Assembly (NCBI GenBank): GCA_045110675.1
Contig: JBGCGJ010000074.1
Coordinates: 1-31,360 of the forward strand
Reading direction: 5' to 3'
Origin: JBALVT01 sp045110675
GTDB taxonomy: Bacteria > Pseudomonadota > Gammaproteobacteria > Pseudomonadales > Halieaceae
DNA length: 31,360 bases
Position 1 is the first letter of the stretch. Each line of letters begins with the position of its first letter. Shown piece by piece: positions 1 through 6,691 of the stretch. The notes beneath the pieces were generated by a model. It made no database searches and was not told where the DNA came from. It worked only from the letters and a program-made list of their open reading frames with translations. The translations under genes were made by a program, and so were the position numbers.

Positions 1-612
1 ACCCCCTCACGCACCTACTTGGAAAAGGTCTCTGTAAGAATTGATGGGCATGTGAGCAAGTACTTGAAAGCGAATGGTTACAAAGTTCTACCCCAGCGAC
101 AATTCAAACAACATTGGAACACCGCTGTTCGTGCATTTGGCAACCCGGTGGATCCCACCAGCGGCAAGGTTAATATGAAAACCTTCTCGCAGATCATGGT
201 GAACGTTAGAGACCAGCTGAAAAAGAGCTCCAAGCTCGACGCCTTTGTCTTCACCGATTTGATAGAACGGCAAGTGGCCTTCTCCGGCGGTCTCAAGCAC
301 CTGGCTCGCTGGGATGGTGTGACGCGGAAACCTTCTCTCCAGGGGCCCGGCAATGGCGTTTCCTCGGATTTCGACTGGAATACCGAAGCCTCCGCCGCAT
401 CGCTACAGGTGAGTATCTACAATATGGACCTGGATCGCGTGTTCATGAGTCGTGGCGGCCTGGACGCCACCGACGCCATCGACAGCCGCTCTTCCAGCGG
501 TCGCTACATCAGACGGCGCAATATGCTTGAAAACGAAAACAACATTAATGAAGGGGTGGCTTTGGCGCTACACCCATTGATCGTTATGGAAGCGTGGCCG
601 GGAAACCCCTAA
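1..612 (+). CDS. Hypothetical protein, 5' end outside the window
   Basis: The reading frame is open from the first base to the TAA at 610-612, giving at least 203 residues. A TTG at 19 could serve as a start, but the frame stays open before it, so I read this as the C-terminal part of a longer protein. There is no transmembrane segment in the visible part. It is a mixed, mostly soluble sequence with a stretch (about 130-150 of the visible part) of the type LQVSIYNMDLDRVFMSRGGLD, faintly like CsgG/LpoB-type periplasmic lipoprotein domains. That likeness is weak and I do not assign a function. It converges on the outer-membrane protein gene at 628, with only 15 bases between the two stop codons. 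Confidence 0.65.
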   Translation, partial: TPSRTYLEKVSVRIDGHVSKYLKANGYKVLPQRQFKQHWNTAVRAFGNPVDPTSGKVNMKTFSQIMVNVRDQLKKSSKLDAFVFTDLIERQVAFSGGLKHLARWDGVTRKPSLQGPGNGVSSDFDWNTEASAASLQVSIYNMDLDRVFMSRGGLDATDAIDSRSSSGRYIRRRNMLENENNINEGVALALHPLIVMEAWPGNP

Positions 613-616
613 GCGG

Positions 617-631
617 CTAGCCTGAAGCTAG
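617..631. terminator. Small hairpin between convergent genes
   Basis: CTAGC (617-621) and GCTAG (627-631) form a 5-bp stem with a 5-nt loop, overlapping the stop codon of the minus-strand gene. No T-run follows on either strand, so it is at best a weak bidirectional terminator. Confidence 0.2.
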
Positions 632-1749
632 ACACCATCACCGGGGGGCGTTGACTGAGAGGCAGGGCCATCGTCAGCCGAGTTCTTAGCCTGTTCACGG
701 CCACGATTAAACAAAATTTCAAAATTCACTCGCGCGAAAAAAACGCCGTGGCGGTCTTCAAAATGATGACGCTGTCTGCGCGAATAACCCGGCTCAAACT
801 CGACGTAGAGCCAGTCTTTGTACAGGCGATTTCTCAGGCGAAAGGCGACAACATAATTCGTTATTAGGGAATCCTGTTTCGGGGGCCGGCCAATATAGGG
901 AGGGTCTTCGCGAATGAAATCTGGAATATCCGGTTCAGTTTTCCCCACCACGCCACCGATGATGGCCAGAGCAGAATCAATATTGTATCCATAGCGCCAT
1001 GAGATGAGACTGGACCACTCTACCCCGTCGCTTCGCTGCCCCTGTTCGATTTTGTTTGCCCACCGCAGCAGCGAAGATTCACCGGTCAGGTAGTCCAGTT
1101 CCACCGCGTGGCGATGACGAAAACGTTTGCTGTTGCTGTAGTCGACCCTGGCAGTGTATCTGAAACGGCCCCAGTCGGAGAGATCTTCCTTGAAGCGGTA
1201 GCGAACGCCCGGCTTGAGATTGGGTCCGGAGCTGAGTTTTAGGGTCAAATCAAACCGAGAGTGTCTTCCATCATTTGTATTGAGCTGCAATCCAACTTCA
1301 TTACTGTCGTTGCCATCGACATCGAACTGCTCATCCGAGTCGTTATCCTCTCCATCAAATACTAAAGAGAGCCTCTCATTGACACGCGGCAGGTGAACTG
1401 TACCCCGCAAGCGAACCCCGGCATCTGAGCCATCATCTTCGTCCCAATCAAAGCGGGTGACGAAACGGACAGTGCTATCAGCGGATTCGAGATCTTCAAG
1501 GGGCGCCCCAAAGAAGGTGTCGAGATAGATAGCCAAGTCGTCTGCTTTGGTACCGATGTACTGGTGACTGCTGTCTACCCAGCTATCCTCAGCATTCTTG
1601 CCATGCCCCAGAGATCTTTCAATGTTCTCGGTGGTGAGCTTTTCATGGTTTTCAGGGGCGGATTGAGCGAACACAGAGGCAGAACCGTACAGCCAGAACA
1701 TCACGATACTGGGTGAAAGCAGATACAATAAAGACCGACCCGCCGGCAT
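628..1749 (-). CDS. Predicted outer-membrane / exported beta-rich protein
   Basis: Protein of 373 residues that I do not recognise by family. It begins with a signal peptide: basic MPAGR, a hydrophobic core to about residue 25, and a probable cleavage after VFA near residue 28. The mature part has many alternating hydrophobic/polar strands (for example ARVDYSNSKRFRHRHAVELDY and WSSLISWRYGYNID), and the last beta stretch reads VFFARVNFEILF. This is the pattern of an outer-membrane beta barrel, followed by a short polar tail. An acidic run near residues 95-145, rich in Asp and Glu, could bind cations. A good ribosome site (GAGGGGG, about 9 nt upstream) supports the ATG at 1749. It lies 80 bases after the HupE/UreJ_2 gene on the same strand and is probably the last gene of that operon. 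The barrel and operon assignments are inference. Confidence 0.7.
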   Translation of the reverse strand: MPAGRSLLYLLSPSIVMFWLYGSASVFAQSAPENHEKLTTENIERSLGHGKNAEDSWVDSSHQYIGTKADDLAIYLDTFFGAPLEDLESADSTVRFVTRFDWDEDDGSDAGVRLRGTVHLPRVNERLSLVFDGEDNDSDEQFDVDGNDSNEVGLQLNTNDGRHSRFDLTLKLSSGPNLKPGVRYRFKEDLSDWGRFRYTARVDYSNSKRFRHRHAVELDYLTGESSLLRWANKIEQGQRSDGVEWSSLISWRYGYNIDSALAIIGGVVGKTEPDIPDFIREDPPYIGRPPKQDSLITNYVVAFRLRNRLYKDWLYVEFEPGYSRRQRHHFEDRHGVFFARVNFEILFNRGREQAKNSADDGPASQSTPPGDGV

Positions 1750-1829
1750 CAGAATTTGCCCCCTCTTTCCGATTTTTGACCCACTCGACTGTCCAGTTAT
1801 TGGCAGTGTACCGTATTTGTACTCTGAGG

Positions 1830-2831
1830 CTAAGCCACAACCTCCATCGCTCGCTCAATGCACCACATCGCCGAAAGCCCACCCAGCAAATACACAGGCA
1901 CGGGAAGGAGTTTTTCCCGCCACGGGGCGATCACTTTTCTGAACAGATACCAAAGCCCCAATACGGACAAAATAAACAATATCTGCCCGAGCTCTATCCC
2001 CACATTGAAAAACAACAGGGCCAGGGGGACATTGTCTTGTGGTAAGCCAGCCTCGGCCAGGGCACCGGCAAAACCCATGCCGTGCAAAAGCCCAAAACCA
2101 CCTGCCAGCCACCAGGGATAGCGCCGAAATACACCCAGCTCATCTTGTCGCGCGAGCTGCAATGCGAGAATAAATATACTGAGTGCAATGGTGAACTCGA
2201 CCAAGGCAACCGGATAATCAAAATAACCCAGCGTCACGAGTGATAGCGTAATACTGTGGCCGAGGGTAAACGCAGTGATGGTCCACAATAACCTCGCTCC
2301 TCCTCCAACCAGGAGCAGCAGGCCGAACACGAACATCAGGTGATCAATGCCACTCCAGATGTGCTCCATACCCAACACCGAATACTCGGTCATCACCTGG
2401 CCCTCACCCGGTTCTGCGGGAACGATGAACTCTGGCTTTTCCGGGTTCACTATCTGTTGATAATTCCGTCCGTCTTTCAGATTTAACATAATCATTGCGG
2501 ATGCCTGGTTGGCCCCCAAGCCCGAGACGCCCAGGGTCTGACCAATTAACTCGCCACCGGGTAAACCCTTGCAGTTAATCACCCAGCTACTGACGCTGCC
2601 CGTACCCTCTTGCTGCACGGGGTTGACGGAGCTTACTTCGCAGTCGTCGGGCCAGATGGGCCGCAGCGGCGTGCTGCTGGTTCCCTGCGTCGGTGTCTTC
2701 CAAACCACGTTGAACGTTGCGGGTGAGGTTTCCACCAGTTTGAGTAGAGAAGGCGCAAATCGATGGGCCTGAACACTCACAGAAACGGAGGCCAGTATGA
2801 GAAGAGCCATTAACAGGCGAACAAGTTTCAT
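1830..2831 (-). CDS. HupE/UreJ_2 family membrane protein
   Basis: Protein of 333 residues with a cleavable signal peptide (MKLVRLLMALLILASVSVSV then QAH, cleavage near residue 22). An extracytoplasmic beta-rich domain runs to about residue 145. A C-terminal multi-spanning domain carries the family motifs HIWSGIDHLMFVFG, FTLGHSITLSLV, GLLHGMGFAGAL and FFNVGIELGQ. This is the HupE/UreJ_2 architecture, related to HupE/UreJ nickel/cobalt permeases. The His and Asp residues in the helices would suit metal binding, but transport has not been shown for this subfamily. Its ATG overlaps the TGA of the upstream peptidyl-prolyl isomerase gene by four bases (ATGA), so the two are translationally coupled. 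The coupled pair suggests that the isomerase helps fold or assemble this protein or its periplasmic partner. Confidence 0.88.
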   Translation of the reverse strand: MKLVRLLMALLILASVSVSVQAHRFAPSLLKLVETSPATFNVVWKTPTQGTSSTPLRPIWPDDCEVSSVNPVQQEGTGSVSSWVINCKGLPGGELIGQTLGVSGLGANQASAMIMLNLKDGRNYQQIVNPEKPEFIVPAEPGEGQVMTEYSVLGMEHIWSGIDHLMFVFGLLLLVGGGARLLWTITAFTLGHSITLSLVTLGYFDYPVALVEFTIALSIFILALQLARQDELGVFRRYPWWLAGGFGLLHGMGFAGALAEAGLPQDNVPLALLFFNVGIELGQILFILSVLGLWYLFRKVIAPWREKLLPVPVYLLGGLSAMWCIERAMEVVA

Positions 2832-3760
2832 ATCTTCACCTCGTAGTCTTCACGCAACGCCCGCACAGCACTTTGCAACGCCTCGGTTCTAGCTCGAGAT
2901 TCCAAATCTCTGTCTAACTGAGCCCGTACCTCGTCAAACTCGGCAGGACGAGCCGGCTCCAGCGCGGCAACCCACACATAATGCAGACCGTAGGTTGAGC
3001 GTATTGGCCCCACCCACTGCTGTTGTTGCGGCTGCGCCTTCTGAAGGTTACGTACAAAAGCGGCGCCAAAATGGCGCGCCAATTGATCGGGGCTCTGACG
3101 TTTGAATTCGTAGCCAGGCAGAAAGGGTGAGCTGAGACGTCTCGCCGTTTTCGCATCCAGGTTCTTTTCCTGAATTTCGGCGATAACACCCTCGAGTTCA
3201 CCTTCCCGTTCTCGGTTAATGTAGACGTGCTCAATGGAATAACGCGGAGGCCTGCGCAATTCCTCCGAGCGGCGGGTGAATTCCTCCCTCAATAATGCAT
3301 CGGTGGGTGCCGTCGGAGGATTAGCTTGCAGCAGCAGTTGCTCCATCACTTGAATCAGGCGACGCTTGACGACCTCGTCACCCAAATGCAAGCGCATCTC
3401 CAGGGCCTCCTCATACATTTGAGCTTCTGTTTTACCCTGCGCCATTTGCAGGAAGTTCATATTTCGGATTAAGCGCTGGTATACCACGGTGTCGATGGTG
3501 TGAAGCTCCAACTCCAACGCGCGTTGAAACAACATGTCACGATCCAGCTCAGCTTCGACGATTCGTTGCTTTTGCTCCGGGGTCGGCAACCGGCCGACAC
3601 TGGAAAACCATTGCTGCTGCAGCGCCTCTAGTCGAGCACCGTTCAGTGGACCAATTACGGTTTTCGGTTCGGGAAAGAAATGCCCCTGAAGCTTGTACAG
3701 CACTATCCCCAAAACAATGAAGTGTAACCACGGCTTGTTCAGCCGAGACAGAAATGACAT
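2828..3760 (-). CDS. Membrane-anchored parvulin-type peptidyl-prolyl cis-trans isomerase
   Basis: Protein of 310 residues with one N-terminal membrane anchor (about residues 11-25, WLHFIVLGIVLYKL) and no cleavage site. A SurA/PpiD-like helical region follows (about 40-160), with the typical phrase AELDRDMLFQRALELEL. The C-terminal parvulin (PpiC-type) domain starts near RYSIEHVYI and ends around STYGLHYVWV, close to the usual GxH block. It should catalyse prolyl isomerisation or act as a chaperone on the periplasmic face of the inner membrane. The gene overlaps the HupE/UreJ_2 start by four bases. Its own ATG comes one base after the stop of a 36-codon open frame (3762-3872), so it may be reached by translational coupling from that remnant. 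Confidence 0.85.
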   Translation of the reverse strand: MSFLSRLNKPWLHFIVLGIVLYKLQGHFFPEPKTVIGPLNGARLEALQQQWFSSVGRLPTPEQKQRIVEAELDRDMLFQRALELELHTIDTVVYQRLIRNMNFLQMAQGKTEAQMYEEALEMRLHLGDEVVKRRLIQVMEQLLLQANPPTAPTDALLREEFTRRSEELRRPPRYSIEHVYINREREGELEGVIAEIQEKNLDAKTARRLSSPFLPGYEFKRQSPDQLARHFGAAFVRNLQKAQPQQQQWVGPIRSTYGLHYVWVAALEPARPAEFDEVRAQLDRDLESRARTEALQSAVRALREDYEVKI

Positions 3761-3761
3761 C

Positions 3762-3872
3762 TCAATTCTCCGATGAGATCAATCGGATTGGCAGATTGAT
3801 GGGGCCATTGAGTGAAACCGTCGCAACTTGATTGTCGACAGACAGCTCGAAAGTTTCATAGCTTGGTGTCAT
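3762..3872 (-). pseudogene. 36-codon remnant resembling an enoyl-CoA hydratase N-terminus
   Basis: A short ATG-started frame on the minus strand encodes 36 residues. Residues 5-24 read YETFELSVDNQVATVSLNGP, which matches the first beta hairpin of crotonase-family proteins (compare VEREGNVLIVTLNRPEAKNA in the crotonase at 20958-21776). After LNGP the likeness stops, and the frame ends 12 residues later, one base before the isomerase ATG. A possible ribosome site (AAAGGCG) lies about 11 nt upstream. I read this as the 5' stump of a deleted enoyl-CoA hydratase gene that may still be translated as a leader coupled to the isomerase operon. The alternative is a short unrelated peptide with a chance resemblance. 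Confidence 0.5.
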
Positions 3873-3920
3873 GTGTAAATCGCCTTTTGTTGAAATTTTG
3901 CTGCGAAACTGAAACGAGAT

Positions 3921-4478
3921 CTACCAGGAACTTACGTACTGATCCTGGTCAAACGAAGGAATACCTTTGCTGGGGCCATCGCGTGTTCCCAAATAAAGAA
4001 AACCAGTGATTTCCTCGCTAGGCAATAAGCCCAAGTCCGACATCACATTGCGATCAAAAGCGGAGTTCCCTGTTCGCCAGATACCCGCATAACCCATAGC
4101 TTCGCAGGCCAAGAGAATAGCCTGCGCAGCACAACCCGCAGAAAGACGTTGCTCCGAATGCGGCACCTTGGGATGTTCCGAGAGCTTAGTGACCACCACC
4201 ACAAGCAACGGAGCCCTCAGTGGTGACTTACTGGCTTTCTCCACAAGCTTCGGATCAGCCTCTGGATCGCGCAACTGATAATTCGACGCAAGTACTTGAC
4301 CAAAAGCCGCGCGCCTTTCTCCTTCGATGGTAATAAACCGCCAGGGTCGCAACCAGGCGTGATCCGGAGCACGAGAAGCCGCCAGAAAAGCCTGCTGCAT
4401 TTCTTCAGCAGAGGGAGCCGGAGCAATGAGTTTGGGCGCAGAATTTCGATTGTGTAACAAGTGCAAAAGATCGTTCAT
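3921..4478 (-). CDS. ydjA: YdjA-like nitroreductase family protein
   Basis: Protein of 185 residues, matching the length of the small single-domain nitroreductases of the YdjA type (FMN-dependent NAD(P)H oxidoreductases). The FMN-binding N-terminus is altered as in YdjA: LLHNRNSAPKL instead of the usual RRSxR. It is followed by the diagnostic APDHAWLRPWRFITIEG (about residues 37-53), the PLLVVVVTKLSEHPKVPHSE region and CAAQAILLACEAMGYAGIWRTG (about 116-137). The physiological substrate of this family is unknown. It is probably monocistronic: about 300 bases separate it from the methyltransferase gene upstream, and 48 bases separate it from the crotonase remnant downstream. Confidence 0.85.
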   Translation of the reverse strand: MNDLLHLLHNRNSAPKLIAPAPSAEEMQQAFLAASRAPDHAWLRPWRFITIEGERRAAFGQVLASNYQLRDPEADPKLVEKASKSPLRAPLLVVVVTKLSEHPKVPHSEQRLSAGCAAQAILLACEAMGYAGIWRTGNSAFDRNVMSDLGLLPSEEITGFLYLGTRDGPSKGIPSFDQDQYVSSW

Positions 4479-4559
4479 TTGGTCCAGGCAATGCGCAGTG
4501 AATACCGAGTAATTCTAACAGCTAAGTCACTAAAGAGGCGATCCAAAAACCAGGCTAAC

Positions 4560-4585
4560 AGGCCTTAAGCACTTGGCTTAAGCCT
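4560..4585. terminator. Hairpin, AGGCCTTAAG / CTTAAGCCT
   Basis: Arms at 4560-4569 and 4577-4585 pair over nine positions with one bulged C and a 7-nt loop. It lies between the MITE-like element and the nitroreductase start. There is no clear T-run, so it could be a factor-dependent terminator for the methyltransferase operon or an mRNA structure upstream of the nitroreductase gene. Confidence 0.3.
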
Positions 4586-4602
4586 AATTGCGCCTCGGGG
4601 GT

Positions 4603-4722
4603 GTCGCATTGAGTGAAAGTTGACGGGACTGTGTGAAGGATGGATGCTGGGGCGGCCGTCCGCAACCCAAGCCTACATGGACGTATTTACGGCGTGTCCC
4701 GACGATTTTCACTCAATACGAC
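4603..4722. repeat. MITE-like element with 27-bp imperfect terminal inverted repeats
   Basis: The left arm (4603-4629) and the reverse complement of the right arm (4696-4722) agree at 23 of 27 positions. They share the core ATTGAGTGAAA and the inner end CGGGAC. The roughly 66-base centre has no meaningful reading frame and holds a GC-rich segment (GGGGCGGCCGTCCGC) followed by TACATGGACGTATTTACGGC. From general memory, stretches of this last kind recur between genes in marine gammaproteobacteria. I cannot verify that here, and only one copy is in this window. The element lies between convergently unimportant ends: downstream of the methyltransferase gene and upstream of the nitroreductase gene, 54 bases past the former's stop codon. 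No transposase is nearby, so if mobile it is non-autonomous. Confidence 0.55.
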
Positions 4723-4775
4723 GCCGGCCCATTCATTAAACCACAAAACCACCCCGCCCCAATCCAAGAAAGTAA

Positions 4776-5597
4776 CTACTCAGTGCCGTTCCCCACCAAA
4801 ATATTCATAAACCCCCTATCCCCCTCACACCCATCCACATTGTCACACCACAACGCCAACTCATCTGCACCAGACCTAACCAATCGATGCTCAACATGAT
4901 CAATAATCCAAAACGGCAACCCCAGCCGATCCAAAAGCAAAATAAGCTGACGGCCACTAGCCCCAGCCTCCCGCAAAGAATAAGGTGTAAGCTCAATCAT
5001 AATCTGCGGCGGGCATGACAACTCCCGTAGCAACGGCATTAACCCCTCGATCACAGCAAACTCAGACCCCTGGGTATCAACTTTAAGCAAATCCAATCGC
5101 TCGATACGCGAACGCAGAAAGTTCGCGCCATTATGGAGGGTGATAGGCAGGGAATCGCGCTCCTCTTCAGCCGAGTAAATTTGATGGTCCCCAAAGTTCT
5201 CCGTACTTAAGTACAGCTGCCCGTTACTGTCCGAATCGGACAGCCCGGCCTCTACTGCCAGAGTGCGATCTTCAAATCCGTTGAGCGCGATACTCGCTTT
5301 AAGCAAACTGTAATTAGCAGGGTCTGGTTCAAACGCAACAACCTGCCCAGAGCGACCGACCAGATTCGCAGCGACAATACTGAAGTAACCAATATTCGCC
5401 CCGACATCAACAAACACCTGTCCCGGACCTAATAAGTTCAATATTAGAGAGGTTTCGTAGGGTTCCCAAAGACCCGTTTCACGAATGGTTCGCGACACAA
5501 ACTTGTCCTGAGGGCCATGCACGTACAGCTCGACCGGAGGTGAAAGGCTAGGCAAATCTAGTGCGATGCACTCAGAGTCCGGAGAGAGGCTAGTCAC
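4776..5597 (-). CDS. FkbM family SAM-dependent methyltransferase
   Basis: Protein of 273 residues with a class I methyltransferase fold. SAM motif I is VFVDVGANIGYFSI (about residues 61-74). The acidic end of the second strand is VVAFEPDP (86-93). The FkbM hallmark LLKVDTQGSE (170-179) comes next, with MIELTPYSLREAG further on. FkbM enzymes methylate hydroxyl groups of natural products and glycans. The start is GTG at 5597 and overlaps the TGA of the BtrH-like gene by four bases (GTGA), so the two are coupled and should act on the same molecule or pathway. No glycosyltransferase or polyketide/peptide synthetase gene lies beside it in the window. The precise substrate cannot be inferred. Confidence 0.9.
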   Translation of the reverse strand: MTSLSPDSECIALDLPSLSPPVELYVHGPQDKFVSRTIRETGLWEPYETSLILNLLGPGQVFVDVGANIGYFSIVAANLVGRSGQVVAFEPDPANYSLLKASIALNGFEDRTLAVEAGLSDSDSNGQLYLSTENFGDHQIYSAEEERDSLPITLHNGANFLRSRIERLDLLKVDTQGSEFAVIEGLMPLLRELSCPPQIMIELTPYSLREAGASGRQLILLLDRLGLPFWIIDHVEHRLVRSGADELALWCDNVDGCEGDRGFMNILVGNGTE

Positions 5598-6646
5598 CCT
5601 GTGCGCAAAACCTTATCAGCGAGGTGACCAAACAGCGAATACTCAGCCTCATAGATATCTTCAACCTGACTTTGCGCAGATTTCCATCCTTGCGAATCAG
5701 ATGGACTAGCCGCCAACTGCCTCATGGTTGGAGACAATTGGTTCCAACGGTCAGCTGCTTCTTGAGCCAACAACACCGTGGAACTAGTGACAAGATCCGG
5801 GCGTTGATGACTTGCCCAATGCATAAAGCTGGCAAAGTGGTCCCTGAAAAAGCCCCCGCCAGTACCGTATTTGACAATCGCATTGTCGACATACTGCGCG
5901 TGCTCGCCTGCGTCCTTCAGATCGGGCCAGATTTGTAATTGGTCGCTGAATGTCTGGAGGCCTTTGAGACCGACCTCCAGGAGCGTGTCATTGCCGCCAC
6001 TGAAAGATGACATCAGATCTCGCTGTGACATATCCATGCCCTGCATCCTCTCTACTGTCTTGCGCAACGCGATTCCACAGGCTTCAGGCAAGCTGTGTCG
6101 GACTTCTCCGGAAGAAAACTTACCCCAGGCATTATAGGTGCTAATTGCCTCAGTCGGATTGCGACTGGTACGCAGAGCGCCCATAGAACATACCTCTGTC
6201 TGCTCTCGAGTTCTGTCGGCGATGTAAACTTCTTGCTTGTCTTCGTCAAACCCCAATAAGACAAATCTGTGAGCGGGGAAGTGGACCTTGTATTCCCGAT
6301 AGTCCAGATACAAGATATCGCCGGACAACATTGTGGGCCGCCCTTCTACAACTTCCTGGCGAACCTCCTCCCACGCTAAATCATCGTCCAGCTGAATATG
6401 CTCGCTGTAATCCATACCCAGCGTATGGGCGAGATCTGCCTCCATGCTAGATCCACGCCCAAACAACATGAAGGGCGGAGACTGCGCCTCATAAGTGAAA
6501 AAAACCGTATCCAAACCAGCACCTAAACCAAAGACCACCCCCTCATCCAATTCCAAACCGCAGTAGTGATAAATGAGATTGCGCATAGCACCACTGCCAC
6601 AGTGCCCCGCCGTCAGGTTTCTATAATTTTCTATAAGTACTTTCAT
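5594..6646 (-). CDS. BtrH N-terminal domain / DUF4872 protein (papain-like acyltransferase or peptidase)
   Basis: Protein of 350 residues built like BtrH_N plus DUF4872 proteins. The putative cysteine nucleophile sits in NLTAGHCGSGAMRNL (Cys16). The histidine is in HFPAHRFVLLGF (His126) and the aspartate in YIADRT (Asp144), making a Cys-His-Asp triad of the papain/C39 fold. The helical C-terminal DUF4872 region extends from about residue 160 to the end. BtrH in butirosin synthesis transfers an aminoacyl side chain from an acyl carrier protein to the aminoglycoside, and the wider family occurs in natural-product loci. A good ribosome site (AGGA, 6 nt before the ATG) fixes the start. It is coupled to the FkbM gene and lies only 45 bases after the HD-GYP gene, so it may be read from that upstream unit. 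Confidence 0.85.
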   Translation of the reverse strand: MKVLIENYRNLTAGHCGSGAMRNLIYHYCGLELDEGVVFGLGAGLDTVFFTYEAQSPPFMLFGRGSSMEADLAHTLGMDYSEHIQLDDDLAWEEVRQEVVEGRPTMLSGDILYLDYREYKVHFPAHRFVLLGFDEDKQEVYIADRTREQTEVCSMGALRTSRNPTEAISTYNAWGKFSSGEVRHSLPEACGIALRKTVERMQGMDMSQRDLMSSFSGGNDTLLEVGLKGLQTFSDQLQIWPDLKDAGEHAQYVDNAIVKYGTGGGFFRDHFASFMHWASHQRPDLVTSSTVLLAQEAADRWNQLSPTMRQLAASPSDSQGWKSAQSQVEDIYEAEYSLFGHLADKVLRTG

Positions 6647-6691
6647 GGTTTTCCTGGGTCGCTGGTGTTGTAATAAATTAGAAAGCGTTTT

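Noticed and set aside
3806..3817. The 12-mer CATTGAGTGAAA also occurs in the left arm of the MITE-like element (4607-4618)
   Set aside because: The match does not extend on either side, and here it is part of the crotonase-like remnant's coding frame. Chance similarity is the simplest reading.
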